Assembly (NCBI GenBank): GCA_020632795.1
Contig: JACKEV010000008.1
Coordinates: 434,001-498,000, forward strand
Length of the DNA: 64,000 bases
From: Alphaproteobacteria bacterium
Lineage (GTDB): Bacteria > Myxococcota_A > UBA796 > CAJQPC01
Reading direction: 5' to 3'
Shown: positions 1-8,821 of the stretch, in pieces
Position numbering within the stretch: position 1 is the stretch's first letter
Layout: each line of letters opens with the position of its first letter
Position numbers and translations under genes: made by a program
Notes under the pieces: generated by a model
The model's input: the letters and a program-made list of their open reading frames with translations, nothing else
Database searches by the model: none
Told to the model about the DNA's origin: nothing

Positions 1-305
1 TCGGGGAAGGTGTTGGTCTCGGTGGTGCCGAGGCTGCGCTTGCCCAGCTCCAGCTCGATCCGACCGTCGCGGACCTTCACCTCCTGGGTCTCGTCCCAGA
101 TGGGGTTGCGGGCGGTGGGGCTCTCGAACAAGGCGAACCGCAGGCCCACCGCGTCGGCGTTGACCGGCTCGCGGCGGCGGGAGAACGTCGCCGCGAAGCG
201 CAGGGTGAGCTTGGGGGGGCGATCCCCCTTCGCCCAGCCGGGCGTGGACAGGGTGAAGAGCGCGGCTGAGGCTACGCCGCCCATCAGCAGGGTTCGTCGT
301 CGCAT
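1..305 (-). CDS. N-terminal part of an exported protein of unknown function
   Basis: The gene runs off the left edge of the window, so only about 101 residues are seen. The start is an ATG at 305 preceded by a clear GGAGG ribosome site five to six bases upstream. The first 25 residues form a signal peptide with an Arg-rich start, a hydrophobic core and an Ala-rich cleavage region ending in GWA. The following segment (KLTLRFAATFSRRREPVNAD) has alternating hydrophobic residues as in a beta-rich secreted domain. It is divergent from the gene at 445. No family was recognised. Confidence 0.6.
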   Translation of the reverse strand, partial: MRRRTLLMGGVASAALFTLSTPGWAKGDRPPKLTLRFAATFSRRREPVNADAVGLRFALFESPTARNPIWDETQEVKVRDGRIELELGKRSLGTTETNTFP

Positions 306-444
306 CGGTCCTCCGAGGAGGCTCCGGTATCCCGGAACGCGCCGCCGCTCCAGCGGGAGGGGTGCCAGGAACGGGCCGCCCCGAGGGCGATTCTGCAACC
401 CCTGGCCCCAGGAACGCGGTAGCATCGGGACGACGGAGGTGTGT

Positions 445-735
445 GTGCCTGGCGTGACCCTGCACTACGGAGAGGGTGCCACGGAGCTCGTCCCGAGGAT
501 CGAGCTCGACGAGTGGGATCCGCCCCCGGACGCCCTGGCGATGATCCCCCGGGATCTCGCGCTCGCTCTGCGGGTGCTGCCGGTGGTGCGCTCCGATGAG
601 ACGCTGGTGCTGGCCATCAGCACCCGGAGCGTGCCCGGCGCATGCGTGGCCCTGGAGGCGATGCTGAGCCTGGACATCGCCCCGGTGGAGGCCGACGCCG
701 ACAAGATCGAGTCGATGCTGGCCCGACTATTCTGA
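445..735 (+). CDS. Orphan MshEN-like (GspE N-terminal) domain protein
   Basis: About 96 residues. From residue 30 the chain follows the C-terminal half of the MshEN/T2SS_E N-terminal domain: IPRDLALALRVLPV, then a TLVLAIS strand, then a closing helix with IESMLARLF. In GspE, PilB and MshE this domain precedes the ATPase and can bind cyclic di-GMP. Here there is no ATPase, and the RLGELL-type first half that carries much of the nucleotide motif is absent, so c-di-GMP binding is doubtful. A GGAGG at 435-439 supports a GTG start at 445; GTG 454 is an alternative. The longer upstream open frame is not used because its codons look like a shadow of the opposite gene. The 3' end overlaps the convergent lipoprotein gene by nine bases. 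Confidence 0.6.
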   Translation: MPGVTLHYGEGATELVPRIELDEWDPPPDALAMIPRDLALALRVLPVVRSDETLVLAISTRSVPGACVALEAMLSLDIAPVEADADKIESMLARLF

Positions 736-2244
736 GCCCGGGATCGGCGCGAGCGCGTCGATCGGCGCGTCGGCGGCCTCGATGACCCGGGGCACCACGT
801 CGACCCGCAGCGCTGAAGGGTCCACCGGGACGATCTCCCCGGTGAGGCCGTCGTGGGCCAGCGCCGGGCCGCTCAGCCAGGGAGACAGATCGATCGTGAC
901 CGGCTCGGGCGCCCAGAGGACCCACAGCGGGCCCCCCAGCGCACCCACCGCGAGCTGGGGGCCGTCGGCGTCCTGGGTGCGCTCGGCGCCGCGCCGCGCC
1001 AACTGCCAGGCCCAGGCGCCCGCGTCGAGCAGCTCGGGCAGGGGCGCGACGTACTCGGTGTCCACCAGGGCCAGGGCCAGGCCCTCCAGGCCGTAGGGGT
1101 AGGGGGCGCCGTCGTCGAGGTCCAGGGTCACGGCGTCGGGGTGCGCGTCCTCCCAGTCCTCGAAGCGGTCCAGCAGGGTGGCGTCGGTGACCGGCTCCAG
1201 GCCGACCTCGCCCCAGGGGTCGCACTGCTGGCTGATCCCACCCAGCCAGGCGTACAGCTCGGTGACGTCCTCGCGGTAGAGGGCGTTGGTGTCGGGGTGG
1301 GTCATGGTCCCGAAGGACCAGGGCAGGGCCGGCGCGTCGACCGCGCGGGCGTAGAGGCGCTCCAGCCAGAGCTGGAGGAAGCGCCGCTTGAGCTGGGCCG
1401 GGGTGGAGAGCACCAGGTGCTCGCCGGAGGTCTGGGTGCGCCCGATCTGCGGGTGGCTGGGCAGGGCGACCCAGGGGGCGGTGGGGTCCCAGGTCAGGGT
1501 GTCGGGGCGGTTGGGCCGGAAGGGGGTGAGGGGGAGCTGGGCCCAGGGGGTGTCGACCATCTCTTCGCCGCTGGCGAACAGGGTGACGTCGTAGGCGTCC
1601 ATCAGGCGCAGGGCCTGGTTGCGCACCAGGGGGTCGTCGAGGGGGGTGGCGTCGTCGACCCGGTGGACCGGGGCGCCCAGGGCGGCCTCGATCTCGGTGA
1701 GGTGGCTCTCCCAGGTGGCGGTGATGAGGTCGGCGGTGACGTCCTCCCCCGAGAAGCGGGCCCAGAAGCCGTCGGCCTCGGGGTCGGAGGGGCCGTCGTC
1801 CCAGGCGCCGAGCGCCGAGGGGTGGAAGTGGGCGCCGAAGGTGTGCCCGCGCTCGGCCAGCGCCGCGAGGTGGTCGTCGCCGGACAGACGGGCGTCGCGG
1901 GCGTACTCGCCGTTGAGCTGGAAGGACAGGCGCGCCCCGTAGCGCTCGGCCTCGCTGGCCAGCCAGAGGATCTCCCGGCGGTGGCCCTGGTAGGTGGCCT
2001 CCTTGGCCTGCGCCCAGGTGCCGCTCTCCAGGTGCTCGACGTAGGCGCTGCGGGTGAAGCCGTAGGTGTGGCCGTGGGCGTTGTGGACGAGCAGGATGGG
2101 CGGCTGCTCCCCGACGCCGCTGGCGGACCGGGCGTCGGGGTGGCTGTAGAGCTGGCCGAACCAGAGGCCCTGGTCGCCGCCGCAGGTCGGAGACGGCTCC
2201 TGTGCGGGGCGACATGCGGTGGCGAGCAGGAGGAGGAGAGGCAT
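727..2244 (-). CDS. Lipoprotein with polysaccharide-deacetylase-like fold
   Basis: A 505-residue protein with a short lipoprotein signal (LLLLATAC lipobox at about residue 11), so it is probably anchored in the envelope. The body has features of the NodB/polysaccharide-deacetylase barrel: an early ILLVHNAHG strand, FQLNGEYARD, and a GAHFHPSAL motif like the metal-binding HxxxH strand of deacetylases. A later GTMTHPDTN segment also fits. The classical NodB TFDDG motif is not evident, so catalytic activity is uncertain. The ATG at 2244 is preferred to an upstream TTG because it places the lipobox correctly, although no strong ribosome site is visible. It lies upstream of a 0.6 kb repeat-rich gap. 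Confidence 0.5.
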   Translation of the reverse strand: MPLLLLLATACRPAQEPSPTCGGDQGLWFGQLYSHPDARSASGVGEQPPILLVHNAHGHTYGFTRSAYVEHLESGTWAQAKEATYQGHRREILWLASEAERYGARLSFQLNGEYARDARLSGDDHLAALAERGHTFGAHFHPSALGAWDDGPSDPEADGFWARFSGEDVTADLITATWESHLTEIEAALGAPVHRVDDATPLDDPLVRNQALRLMDAYDVTLFASGEEMVDTPWAQLPLTPFRPNRPDTLTWDPTAPWVALPSHPQIGRTQTSGEHLVLSTPAQLKRRFLQLWLERLYARAVDAPALPWSFGTMTHPDTNALYREDVTELYAWLGGISQQCDPWGEVGLEPVTDATLLDRFEDWEDAHPDAVTLDLDDGAPYPYGLEGLALALVDTEYVAPLPELLDAGAWAWQLARRGAERTQDADGPQLAVGALGGPLWVLWAPEPVTIDLSPWLSGPALAHDGLTGEIVPVDPSALRVDVVPRVIEAADAPIDALAPIPGSE

Positions 2245-2390
2245 CGGGGTCAATATCGTTGGTGGGGGCGTCGTCGTCTACTGGTGGTGCAGGGTGTGTG
2301 GTTCTGCGGACGTTGTCTGGGGGGCGGATGTCTGCATGCGGTTCTCCAGGCGTCGTCGTCACCCTAACGACAGCCCCTGCGCCCTCACGG

Positions 2391-2523
2391 CTCCGTGGGG
2401 CTCCAACGGGGGACCGTTCGTCGGTCCGCGTCCAGCGGACCTCCTCTCTCGTCTTCGCATCGGGCTCCGGCCATCCGGGCCTCTCGCCCTCGCTCAGGCG
2501 TCCCCCGTTGGAGCCCCACGGAG
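2391..2523. repeat. Nested 23-bp perfect inverted repeat
   Basis: Bases 2391-2413 pair perfectly with 2501-2523, giving a 23-bp stem with an 87-base loop inside the larger element. The loop contains a small hairpin (GGTCCGC...GCGGACC, near 2430). If transcribed, this would fold into a long branched structure. Confidence 0.7.
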
Positions 2524-2662
2524 CCTACGGGCTTCGGGGCTTCGAGGGGGTTCGGGGCGTAAGGTGAACGGAGGCGGGGCGGGGCCGGCCTGCCTTCTTT
2601 GGGGGAGTTGTTGTTTCGGAAGGGGTAGGCTGAATCCCCGGGAATGTTGATTACCCCAGAGA

Positions 2663-2723
2663 TTCTGGCTGTTCTGGCTGTTCTGGCTGTTCTGGCTGTT
2701 CTGGCTGTTCTGGCTGTTCTGGC
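2663..2723. repeat. 9-bp tandem repeat (TTCTGGCTG, about 6.9 copies)
   Basis: Six exact copies of TTCTGGCTG plus a partial seventh run without interruption. It lies inside the inverted-repeat element and is not part of a convincing gene. A 9-bp unit is likely to change copy number between strains and could serve as a typing marker. Confidence 0.85.
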
Positions 2724-2914
2724 CCTTGATACAGGTCCGTCCTGTAGGCTCGTTCGGACCCCGTTGCCGGGCTGCCCTTCCGAATCCCCGCAAAGCCCCG
2801 AAGCCGAACGCGGCCCGGCCCTTGTAGCCGTGAGGGCGCAGGGGCTGTCGTTGGGGTGACGACGACGCTCTCCAATCACTCAGAGCATCGCCAGCCGCTC
2901 TCTACGCAGAAACG

Positions 2915-4474
2915 TCAGTCGCAGCTCGCCGACCCCGCGTACTCCACCCGGATCGCGTCGCCGCCCTCGGGGATGGCGCTGTCGAAGACGACCGAGTTGC
3001 TGGCGGCGTCGTAGTGCCAGCCGGCGTAGCGCTGCGAGCCGTTGACCCACACCTCGATGGTGTGCTCCAGCGGGGTGGCCGACAGCTCGTAGCGGTCCTG
3101 GGAGATGGAGGCCTCGGCCAGCAGGGACATGTAGCTGGTCCAGGAGGACGCGCAGATGGAGAGGAACTCGCCGCCGGTGTAGTTGGCGGCCTCGTAGTAG
3201 CCCGTGCCCGCGTCCGCGTCGCCGCCGCCGGAGCAGCCGTTGGGGACGTCGCCCACGATGGCGGAGAGCTTCACCAGGGCGGCGCTGCCCTTGTAGGAGA
3301 TGATGCGGTTGACCAGGGTTGACCAGGTCTCAGGGCTCTGCTCGGGCTCGTCGGAGACCATGATGATGTGCAGCAGGGCGTTGCTGCGCATGAAGCCGGC
3401 GTTGCACTGGCTGCTGTTGGTCAGCCCCGTGGCGCGGGCGGCCGGGGTGAGCAGGGCCTCGGTGTAGCTGCCGCCGCCCGCGCTGACCGAGCTGCGGAAG
3501 CGGTCAGCGTAGGAGGCGCTGTTCTGGGTCAGGATGCCCGAGCTGTTGCAGCCGTCGTCGTTGTTGACGACCATGACCTGCCAGTTGTTGGTGTAGTTGG
3601 ACAGGTTGCTGATGAAGTAGGAGAAGTTGTTCGCCAGGGTGACCTGGTTGGCGTCCATCGAGCAGGACTGGTCGACCAGGAACATGATGTCGCTGGGCGG
3701 GTTGGTCGGGACCTGGAAGAGGTCCTGGTAGGCCGCCGCGTACTGCCCCACGCCGGTCTGGGTGGCCTCGCGGGTGCCCATCGGCTCGGTGGAGACCACC
3801 GTGAGGGAGCCGTTGAAGGTGCCCTCGATGTCGGGGTCGAAGTCCAGGATGACGTCGACGAACTCCTCGGGCTGCAGCTCGATCGGCATCGGGTGGGGGT
3901 TCACGAACTCGAAGCCGTCGCCCAGGTGGGCCATCTCGGTGATGGTGAGCGCGTCGGTGCCGACGTTGGTGAGGGTGACGAGGCCCTCGGTGGCGCAGCC
4001 CACGTAGGTGGTGCCGAAGTCGTAGGGGTTCGGCGTGATCTGAAGCTCGGGCACCAGCCCGGCGCCCTCGAGGTCGACGGTGACGTGGGGCGCTTCAGGG
4101 TCGTTCGAGGAGACGATGACCTCGGCCGACTGGAGCTGGGCGCCCAGCGGCGAGAACGCGACCTCGATCTCCTGGAACTCGCCCGGTGCCATGATGAACT
4201 CGGTCTGGCTGTCCAGGATGGTGAAGCTGGCCGCGCCGGCCGCGCCGATCTCGATGTCGGTGACCTCCAGGTTGTCGCCCCCCACGCTGTGGATCGTGAA
4301 GGTGCGGATCTCCTGCTCCTCGGCCGCCAGCTCGCCGAACTGGAGGAACTGGGGGTCGACCTCGATGACCGGGCCGTTGCCGTTGTAGTTGTCGTCGTGC
4401 TTGACCAGCTCGTTCTCCGAGCAGGCGGTCAGGGCAGCGAGTGCAGTGGCCAGAACAAGCAGGGGACGGTGCAT
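2915..4474 (-). CDS. Lipoprotein with ASH/choice-of-anchor repeats and a VWA domain
   Basis: 519 residues. The start is the ATG at 4474 with GGAG eight bases upstream, giving a 19-residue lipoprotein signal ending in the LTAC lipobox; a longer upstream frame is rejected. Residues about 35-250 contain two beta-sandwich repeats of the ASPM-SPD2-Hydin (ASH) type (DPQFLQFGELAAEEQ and NPYDFGTTYVGC begin the two repeats). Residues about 270-450 form a von Willebrand A domain with the MIDAS-like motif FLVDQSCSM and a later MVSDEP strand. Such proteins usually mediate adhesion or protein contacts at the cell surface. It is followed by the repeat element at 2350-2868. Confidence 0.75.
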   Translation of the reverse strand: MHRPLLVLATALAALTACSENELVKHDDNYNGNGPVIEVDPQFLQFGELAAEEQEIRTFTIHSVGGDNLEVTDIEIGAAGAASFTILDSQTEFIMAPGEFQEIEVAFSPLGAQLQSAEVIVSSNDPEAPHVTVDLEGAGLVPELQITPNPYDFGTTYVGCATEGLVTLTNVGTDALTITEMAHLGDGFEFVNPHPMPIELQPEEFVDVILDFDPDIEGTFNGSLTVVSTEPMGTREATQTGVGQYAAAYQDLFQVPTNPPSDIMFLVDQSCSMDANQVTLANNFSYFISNLSNYTNNWQVMVVNNDDGCNSSGILTQNSASYADRFRSSVSAGGGSYTEALLTPAARATGLTNSSQCNAGFMRSNALLHIIMVSDEPEQSPETWSTLVNRIISYKGSAALVKLSAIVGDVPNGCSGGGDADAGTGYYEAANYTGGEFLSICASSWTSYMSLLAEASISQDRYELSATPLEHTIEVWVNGSQRYAGWHYDAASNSVVFDSAIPEGGDAIRVEYAGSASCD

Positions 4475-4570
4475 TTCAACTCCGGGGGTCGGCGTGGGCC
4501 GCGCAGTGTACCACACTGCAAGAAATATGCCTACAGTCAAGCGGACTTGGATCGTCCGGGAGGGCGGCTC

Positions 4571-4588
4571 TGCGACAAGTTTGTCGCA
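4571..4588. promoter_or_regulatory. 18-bp palindrome upstream of the VWA lipoprotein gene
   Basis: TGCGACAAGTTTGTCGCA is a near-perfect palindrome (8-bp arms) about 100 bases upstream of the VWA lipoprotein start. The spacing fits an operator for that gene. It could equally be a second stem of the terminator region of the adjacent hydrolase gene. Confidence 0.4.
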
Positions 4589-4599
4589 AGCAAAGGGAT

Positions 4600-4629
4600 C
4601 CCGGATGGGGTGTGGAGATCCCATCCGGG
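4600..4629 (-). terminator. Hairpin terminator after the alpha/beta-hydrolase gene
   Basis: A perfect 10-bp stem (CCCGGATGGG with its complement) and 10-base loop begin eight bases after the stop codon of the upstream minus-strand gene. A short T-containing tract follows in the direction of transcription. The U-run is weak, so this is a probable rather than certain intrinsic terminator. Confidence 0.5.
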
Positions 4630-4636
4630 GGTCGGC

Positions 4637-5800
4637 TCAGTACCCCCCCTCCAGCTCAAACACCCCCTCATACGCCGCCCCCGGCGAGGCCGTCACCAGC
4701 GCCGCGCTCTCCGGCGAGTCCCGCAGCGCGCCGTTGAACAGCGCGATGGCGTGATGGCGGATCAGCGGCAGGGCCAGCTCGGGGGGGAGGTTGTCCGCTC
4801 CGCAGCCGTCCTCCAGGACGTTGCCCACCGAGTCCCGGATGACCTCCTGCAGCGGGCCCAGCTCCAGCACGCAGAGGTCGCTGAACGTGAAGTGACCGGC
4901 GTCATAGTAGGTTGCCAGGAAGGCGGGCGCGGTCAGCTCGGCGAAGCTGGCGACCGCGTTGTCCTCGTAGTCCAGGATCTGGTCGTCGGTGCCGGCCTGG
5001 ATGAGCACCGGCATCTCCAGCTCGTCGGGGTCGGTGCCGGTGCCGGCCAGGGCCAGCGCCGCGTCGGGCGGGGCCTCGGCGACCACCGCGCCCACGTCGG
5101 GCTCCATGCCGGCGGCGCGCAGGGCGCTGAAGCCCCCCAGGGAGTGCCCCGACATGCCCCAGAGCCCGTCGCTGACGGGGGCGACGTCGTCCTGGCCCCA
5201 CAGCATCTCCAGCACATGGTGGATGTCGTCGGGGCGGTACCGGAAGCTCTCGGTGGTCGAGGCCAGCTCGTCCATGCCGGGCACCAGCATGTCGCCGAGG
5301 GTGTTGCCGACGTGGTCGGGGGCGGCCACCACGTAGCCGTGGCTGGCCAGCACCTCGGTCAGGAACACCGACTGGAGCCGCATCCCGCCGTTGCCGTGGC
5401 TGAAGATGACCAGCGGGAACGGCCCGTGGGTGGTGTCGGGGAGGGCCTCGTCCAGGCTGTTGGAGGCGAAGTCCGGCAGATCGTCGGGGGTGATGCCCTC
5501 CAGCTCCAGGCGCTCGGGGGGCACCTCATCGGCCAGATCGTAGATCCTGAGGGTCCCGTCGGCGGAGGCGGCGGGGTACCAGACCTCCACCGGCACGATC
5601 CGGGGGCTGCCGTCCTCCAGGGTGCGGTCGGGGTCGGTGAAGGTGAGGGTGGTCACCCCCACCGGGAAGGGCCCCCAGGTGGAGGGGTCCGGGGCGCTGC
5701 CCGGCCCGGCCGGGGCGAAGGGCAGGTCCGCGAAGGGGTCTTCCGTGGCAGGCTCGGCGCAGGCACACAGCGCGAGCGTCGCGAAGAACAGGGTGCGCAT
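4637..5800 (-). CDS. Alpha/beta-hydrolase lipoprotein (dienelactone hydrolase / PAF-acetylhydrolase type)
   Basis: 387 residues from the ATG at 5800 (GGAG upstream). The signal peptide ends in a lipobox (LALCACA), so the enzyme is probably lipid-anchored. The hydrolase fold is clear: FPLVIFSHGNGG supplies the oxyanion strand, GMSGHSLGG is the GxSxG nucleophile elbow (Ser near residue 215), PVLIQAGTDDQ carries the acid Asp, and YYDAGHFTF carries the catalytic His. The layout matches predicted dienelactone hydrolases and bacterial PAF-acetylhydrolase-like esterases. The substrate cannot be told. A hairpin terminator follows the gene. Confidence 0.8.
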   Translation of the reverse strand: MRTLFFATLALCACAEPATEDPFADLPFAPAGPGSAPDPSTWGPFPVGVTTLTFTDPDRTLEDGSPRIVPVEVWYPAASADGTLRIYDLADEVPPERLELEGITPDDLPDFASNSLDEALPDTTHGPFPLVIFSHGNGGMRLQSVFLTEVLASHGYVVAAPDHVGNTLGDMLVPGMDELASTTESFRYRPDDIHHVLEMLWGQDDVAPVSDGLWGMSGHSLGGFSALRAAGMEPDVGAVVAEAPPDAALALAGTGTDPDELEMPVLIQAGTDDQILDYEDNAVASFAELTAPAFLATYYDAGHFTFSDLCVLELGPLQEVIRDSVGNVLEDGCGADNLPPELALPLIRHHAIALFNGALRDSPESAALVTASPGAAYEGVFELEGGY

Positions 5801-5953
5801 CGGGGTCTCCGGGGTCGGTCGCACAGTCTGCCCCATCTCGTCGGGGTCAGCGAGGCTCAGATGTCAGATCCATGAAGGGACCGCGCCGCCGTCCACCCCA
5901 TAAGAAGACAGAGCGGGGCCACCGCAGGCCCCTGTCCGTCCAAGGAGTGACCC

Positions 5954-6184
5954 ATGCCTCTGTCCGAGCGCACCCGCGAAGCCTCCCTCTCCACCGCCGA
6001 GGCCCAGGAGCTGTCCACCTTCGCCGAGGGCGAGGTCAGCGTCACCGGCGGCGAGACCGGCGGCGGCGGCATCCAGGCCCGCATCCTCTGCCAGCCTGCC
6101 GGCAGCAGCGCCTACTACGCCGACCACCGCGACGCCGCTGGCGTGCTGCACATCGACATGACCCGCGAGGTCCAGTACACCTGA
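5954..6184 (+). CDS. Small protein of unknown function (76 aa)
   Basis: The ATG at 5954 has a good AAGGAG site seven bases upstream, so translation is likely. The chain is Ser/Thr/Glu-rich at the start (LSTAEAQELSTFAEGE), then Gly-rich (TGGETGGGG), then a beta-like tail. No signal peptide, membrane segment or known domain is visible. It opens the plus-strand run that leads to the RiPP maturase genes 2.6 kb downstream. A role as a second substrate peptide is possible but unsupported. Confidence 0.55.
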   Translation: MPLSERTREASLSTAEAQELSTFAEGEVSVTGGETGGGGIQARILCQPAGSSAYYADHRDAAGVLHIDMTREVQYT

Positions 6185-6212
6185 CGAGGTCGCGCCGACC
6201 GGCTAAGGGAGC

Positions 6213-6656
6213 GTGAGCTGGAGACACGACGTCTTGACCCTGCTGCTCACGCTCCTGGCCTGCATCGACCCTGACGCCCGCCCCTACGAGGCGTGGCTCG
6301 CCGACCTCGCCGCGCTCGACACCTCCGGCGCGGCCGACGACACGGCGCCGTCGGACGACACGGGCGCGGCCGACGACACCGGCGGGACCCGCTACGACAC
6401 CCTCTGCTCCGAGGACGGCGGGGATCCGATCGAGGTGACCTTGATCAGCGCCGTGGACGTCCCCGCCGACCTGCACTGGGTGGACTCGAGCTGTCAGACC
6501 TGGAACCTCGCCCTGATGAGCCCCGGCGACGAGCTGGCCCAGAGCACGTATACAGGCCACGTCTTCCGCCTCAAGGACGCCTTCAACGACCACGCCTGGC
6601 TGGCCGAGGTGCGCATCGCCGAGGGCGACAGCCGCGTCGTCCTGGGGGGCGAATGA
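6213..6656 (+). CDS. Lipoprotein with von Hippel-Lindau beta-like domain
   Basis: 147 residues from a GTG at 6213 with AAGGGAG just upstream. The signal peptide ends in LTLLAC (lipobox). It is followed by an Asp/Thr-rich linker (DTSGAADDTAPSDDTG) typical of secreted myxobacterial lipoproteins. Residues about 75-140 match the VHL beta-domain pattern: a W after the first strands (LHWVDSS), then LxxPGD, then TYxGHVFRLKDA, as in the human pVHL SYRGHLWLFRDA segment. In pVHL this surface binds hydroxyproline; whether the bacterial domain does is unknown. Its stop overlaps the next start (ATGA), so the two are translationally coupled. Confidence 0.65.
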   Translation: MSWRHDVLTLLLTLLACIDPDARPYEAWLADLAALDTSGAADDTAPSDDTGAADDTGGTRYDTLCSEDGGDPIEVTLISAVDVPADLHWVDSSCQTWNLALMSPGDELAQSTYTGHVFRLKDAFNDHAWLAEVRIAEGDSRVVLGGE

Positions 6657-8821
6657 GGTCCCTCCTGGTCTTGATGCTCGCCGGCTGCTGGTCCACCCAC
6701 ACCCCCATCATGAAGCAGGCCCGCGATCTGGAGAGCGCCGGCCAGCTCGCCGAGGCCGAGCAGGCCTGGGGCCGCGCCATGCGCGACGAGGTCACCCTGA
6801 GCGAGTGGCGCCGCTCCCGGGACCACCTCTGCGCGGTGATGCTGGAGCGCATGACCCCCGAGGTCGCGGCCCTGCGCGCGGACGCCTTCACCTACGACCA
6901 GGCCGCCGCCCTGCACCGCCAGCTCCGCCAGTGCCCCGAGACCGCGCCCCTGGACGCCGAGGTCATCGCCCTGGAGGAGCAGCTCGCCGAGCGCAGCCTC
7001 GCCGAGGCCGACCGCCTGGAGCAGGCCGGCGACCGCTACGCCGCGATCCTCGCCGCCCACCCCCACATGGTCCACCTGCGCGCTGAGCACCCCCGGTGGG
7101 CCTGGTTCGAGGGGCTGTTGGAGGCCCGCCGCGCCGAGATCCAGGCCCGCCTCGACGCCACGCCCGCGGGCGCCCCCGTCACCCGCGCCGCCCTGGCCGA
7201 GGTGCTCCGGCGGTCCGGGGGCGCGGTCCAGGCCCCCACCCCGGCCGAGGCCGCTGCCCCCGCCCTGGCGGTGAAGCTCGCCGGGGCCACGGTCACCGCC
7301 GACCCCGCCTGCGCCGCGCTGGCGCTGCCCGAGACCCTCGACGGCGCGGGCGAGGGCTACCGCTTCACCCTCCACGTCTCGGGCTGCACCGACAGCACCT
7401 CGGTCAGTCAGGAGACCATCCCCTACACCGAGACCCTCTACCGCACCGAGGTCCAGGCGGTCACCCGCAGCCAGACCACCCGCACCACCACGATCACGCC
7501 CACCTACAACGTCAACTGCTACACCTCCATCAACGCCGGCGGGCAGGTCTGCACCACCGTCGGCTACTATAACGACATCGACGTGGAGGAGGTCACCGAG
7601 ACCTGGGAGGAGGAGGTCGAGGTCCAGGTCCCCTACGAGGTGGAGCGGACCCGCCAGGGCCTGTTCGGGGTGCGGGCGGTGGGCGCGCGGCTGGCGGTGG
7701 AGACCACCTCGGCCGACGGCGCGCGGTCCTCCTCCGGCGCGGTGTCCCAGCGGGGGCGCGGCCCGGAGCAGTCCGAGGGCACCTCCCGGGACGCCGTGCT
7801 CGCCACCGCGCCGGCCTCCGCCGGGCTGCAGAAGGCGGCCCGGGAGCAGGCCCTCTCCGACGCCCGGGACCTCGCCGCGAAGGCCGCCGCCGCCCTGCGC
7901 CTGGACGCCCTGGTCCGCGCCGGGGCCGACCGCAGCGACCCGGTCGCCGCCCGGGAGGCCCTGCTGGCGGCCTGGACCGCCGGCCACCGGCTCTCGGCGA
8001 CCGAAGCCGCCTTTGTGGCGGAGGCCCTGATCGTGCCCCCCGACGCCCTGGCCGACTGGGAGGCGCTGCCCCGGCTGGACGCGGTCGCGCCCGCCAGCGT
8101 CGAGGCCGAGCTGCCGGTCTTCCAGCTCCCCAAGGTCAACAACACCGTCAGCAAGGGCTACCCGCCGGTGCTCGCGACGATCGGCTTCGCCCACCACACG
8201 GGCGCGGAGCTGGCCGGGCAGCCCACCCGCACGGCCGCGGGGCTGTACCTGGGCGGGGCGTACAACATCGGCTGGGTGACCGGGGGCAACCGGGGCTTCG
8301 GCGTTCACCTGAGCCCCTCGTTTGCGTTGATCTACCAGAAGCGCACCTCCGAGGACTACGTCTTCCCCCCCAACGCCGAGGGCTTCCCCAACGAGGAGGA
8401 GCAGACCAATGCCGCCGGCTACCACCTGAACCTGGGGGCGATGGTGGGGTACCGGGCGCGGCGCGCGGGGCTGTTCGTGGGCGCGTCCCCGCAGCTCACC
8501 GGCCACCTCATCGGCTTCTACAACGCCCGCAGCGTGCTGATCCCGCCCACCGCGCGGCTGGAGCTGCGGGTCATCGAGCGCTACCCCATCCTCATCGACG
8601 GCTGGTGGGGCGACGTGCGCACCCTCAGCCAGGGCCTGGACGCCCCCGGCGCGCGCGGGGCGCAGATCTGGTTCCCGCTCGTGCAGTACGGCTATCTCTA
8701 CGGGCGGGTGGACACCTCCGACCTCCGCACCCAGTTCAAGGGCCTCGCCAGCTACGACGACATCGACGCCGGGCAGCAGCCGCTGCGCTCGGTGGTCATC
8801 GGCCTCTCCACCGGGTTCTGA
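6653..8821 (+). CDS. Large envelope lipoprotein with helical N-terminus and beta-barrel-like C-terminus
   Basis: 722 residues starting at ATG 6653, which overlaps the previous stop by four bases; the longer upstream frame is a shadow. A lipobox (LMLAGC) is followed by TPR-like helices rich in Ala and Glu to about residue 200. A Thr/Tyr-rich beta segment (about 240-330) contains paired cysteines in NVNCYTSINAGGQVC. A helical middle follows. The last 230 residues have alternating aromatic and Gly-rich strands (GLYLGGAYNIGWVTGG, GLFVGASPQLTGHL) ending in a terminal Phe, as in outer-membrane barrels. No named family was recognised. The stop overlaps the ATP-grasp start, suggesting joint expression with the RiPP genes. 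Confidence 0.6.
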   Translation: MRSLLVLMLAGCWSTHTPIMKQARDLESAGQLAEAEQAWGRAMRDEVTLSEWRRSRDHLCAVMLERMTPEVAALRADAFTYDQAAALHRQLRQCPETAPLDAEVIALEEQLAERSLAEADRLEQAGDRYAAILAAHPHMVHLRAEHPRWAWFEGLLEARRAEIQARLDATPAGAPVTRAALAEVLRRSGGAVQAPTPAEAAAPALAVKLAGATVTADPACAALALPETLDGAGEGYRFTLHVSGCTDSTSVSQETIPYTETLYRTEVQAVTRSQTTRTTTITPTYNVNCYTSINAGGQVCTTVGYYNDIDVEEVTETWEEEVEVQVPYEVERTRQGLFGVRAVGARLAVETTSADGARSSSGAVSQRGRGPEQSEGTSRDAVLATAPASAGLQKAAREQALSDARDLAAKAAAALRLDALVRAGADRSDPVAAREALLAAWTAGHRLSATEAAFVAEALIVPPDALADWEALPRLDAVAPASVEAELPVFQLPKVNNTVSKGYPPVLATIGFAHHTGAELAGQPTRTAAGLYLGGAYNIGWVTGGNRGFGVHLSPSFALIYQKRTSEDYVFPPNAEGFPNEEEQTNAAGYHLNLGAMVGYRARRAGLFVGASPQLTGHLIGFYNARSVLIPPTARLELRVIERYPILIDGWWGDVRTLSQGLDAPGARGAQIWFPLVQYGYLYGRVDTSDLRTQFKGLASYDDIDAGQQPLRSVVIGLSTGF

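Larger units (their letters stand above)
2350..2868. repeat. 43-bp inverted repeat bounding a 0.5 kb gene-free element
   Basis: Bases 2350-2392 and 2826-2868 are inverted copies of one another over 43 bp with a single mismatch. They enclose about 430 bp containing further palindromes, a 9-bp tandem array and no credible gene. The layout resembles a non-autonomous, MITE-like element or a structured RNA. There is no transposase in the window that obviously matches it, and no clear target-site duplication was seen at the edges. Confidence 0.7.

Noticed and set aside
2663..2723. Possible CRISPR-like array
   Set aside because: The 9-bp units are directly adjacent without spacers and there are no cas genes.
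3368..5875. Very long plus-strand reading frame opposite two lipoprotein genes
   Set aside because: It is a high-GC shadow frame rich in Val, Gly, Ala and Arg with no domains. The opposite strand holds genes with signal peptides and clear motifs.
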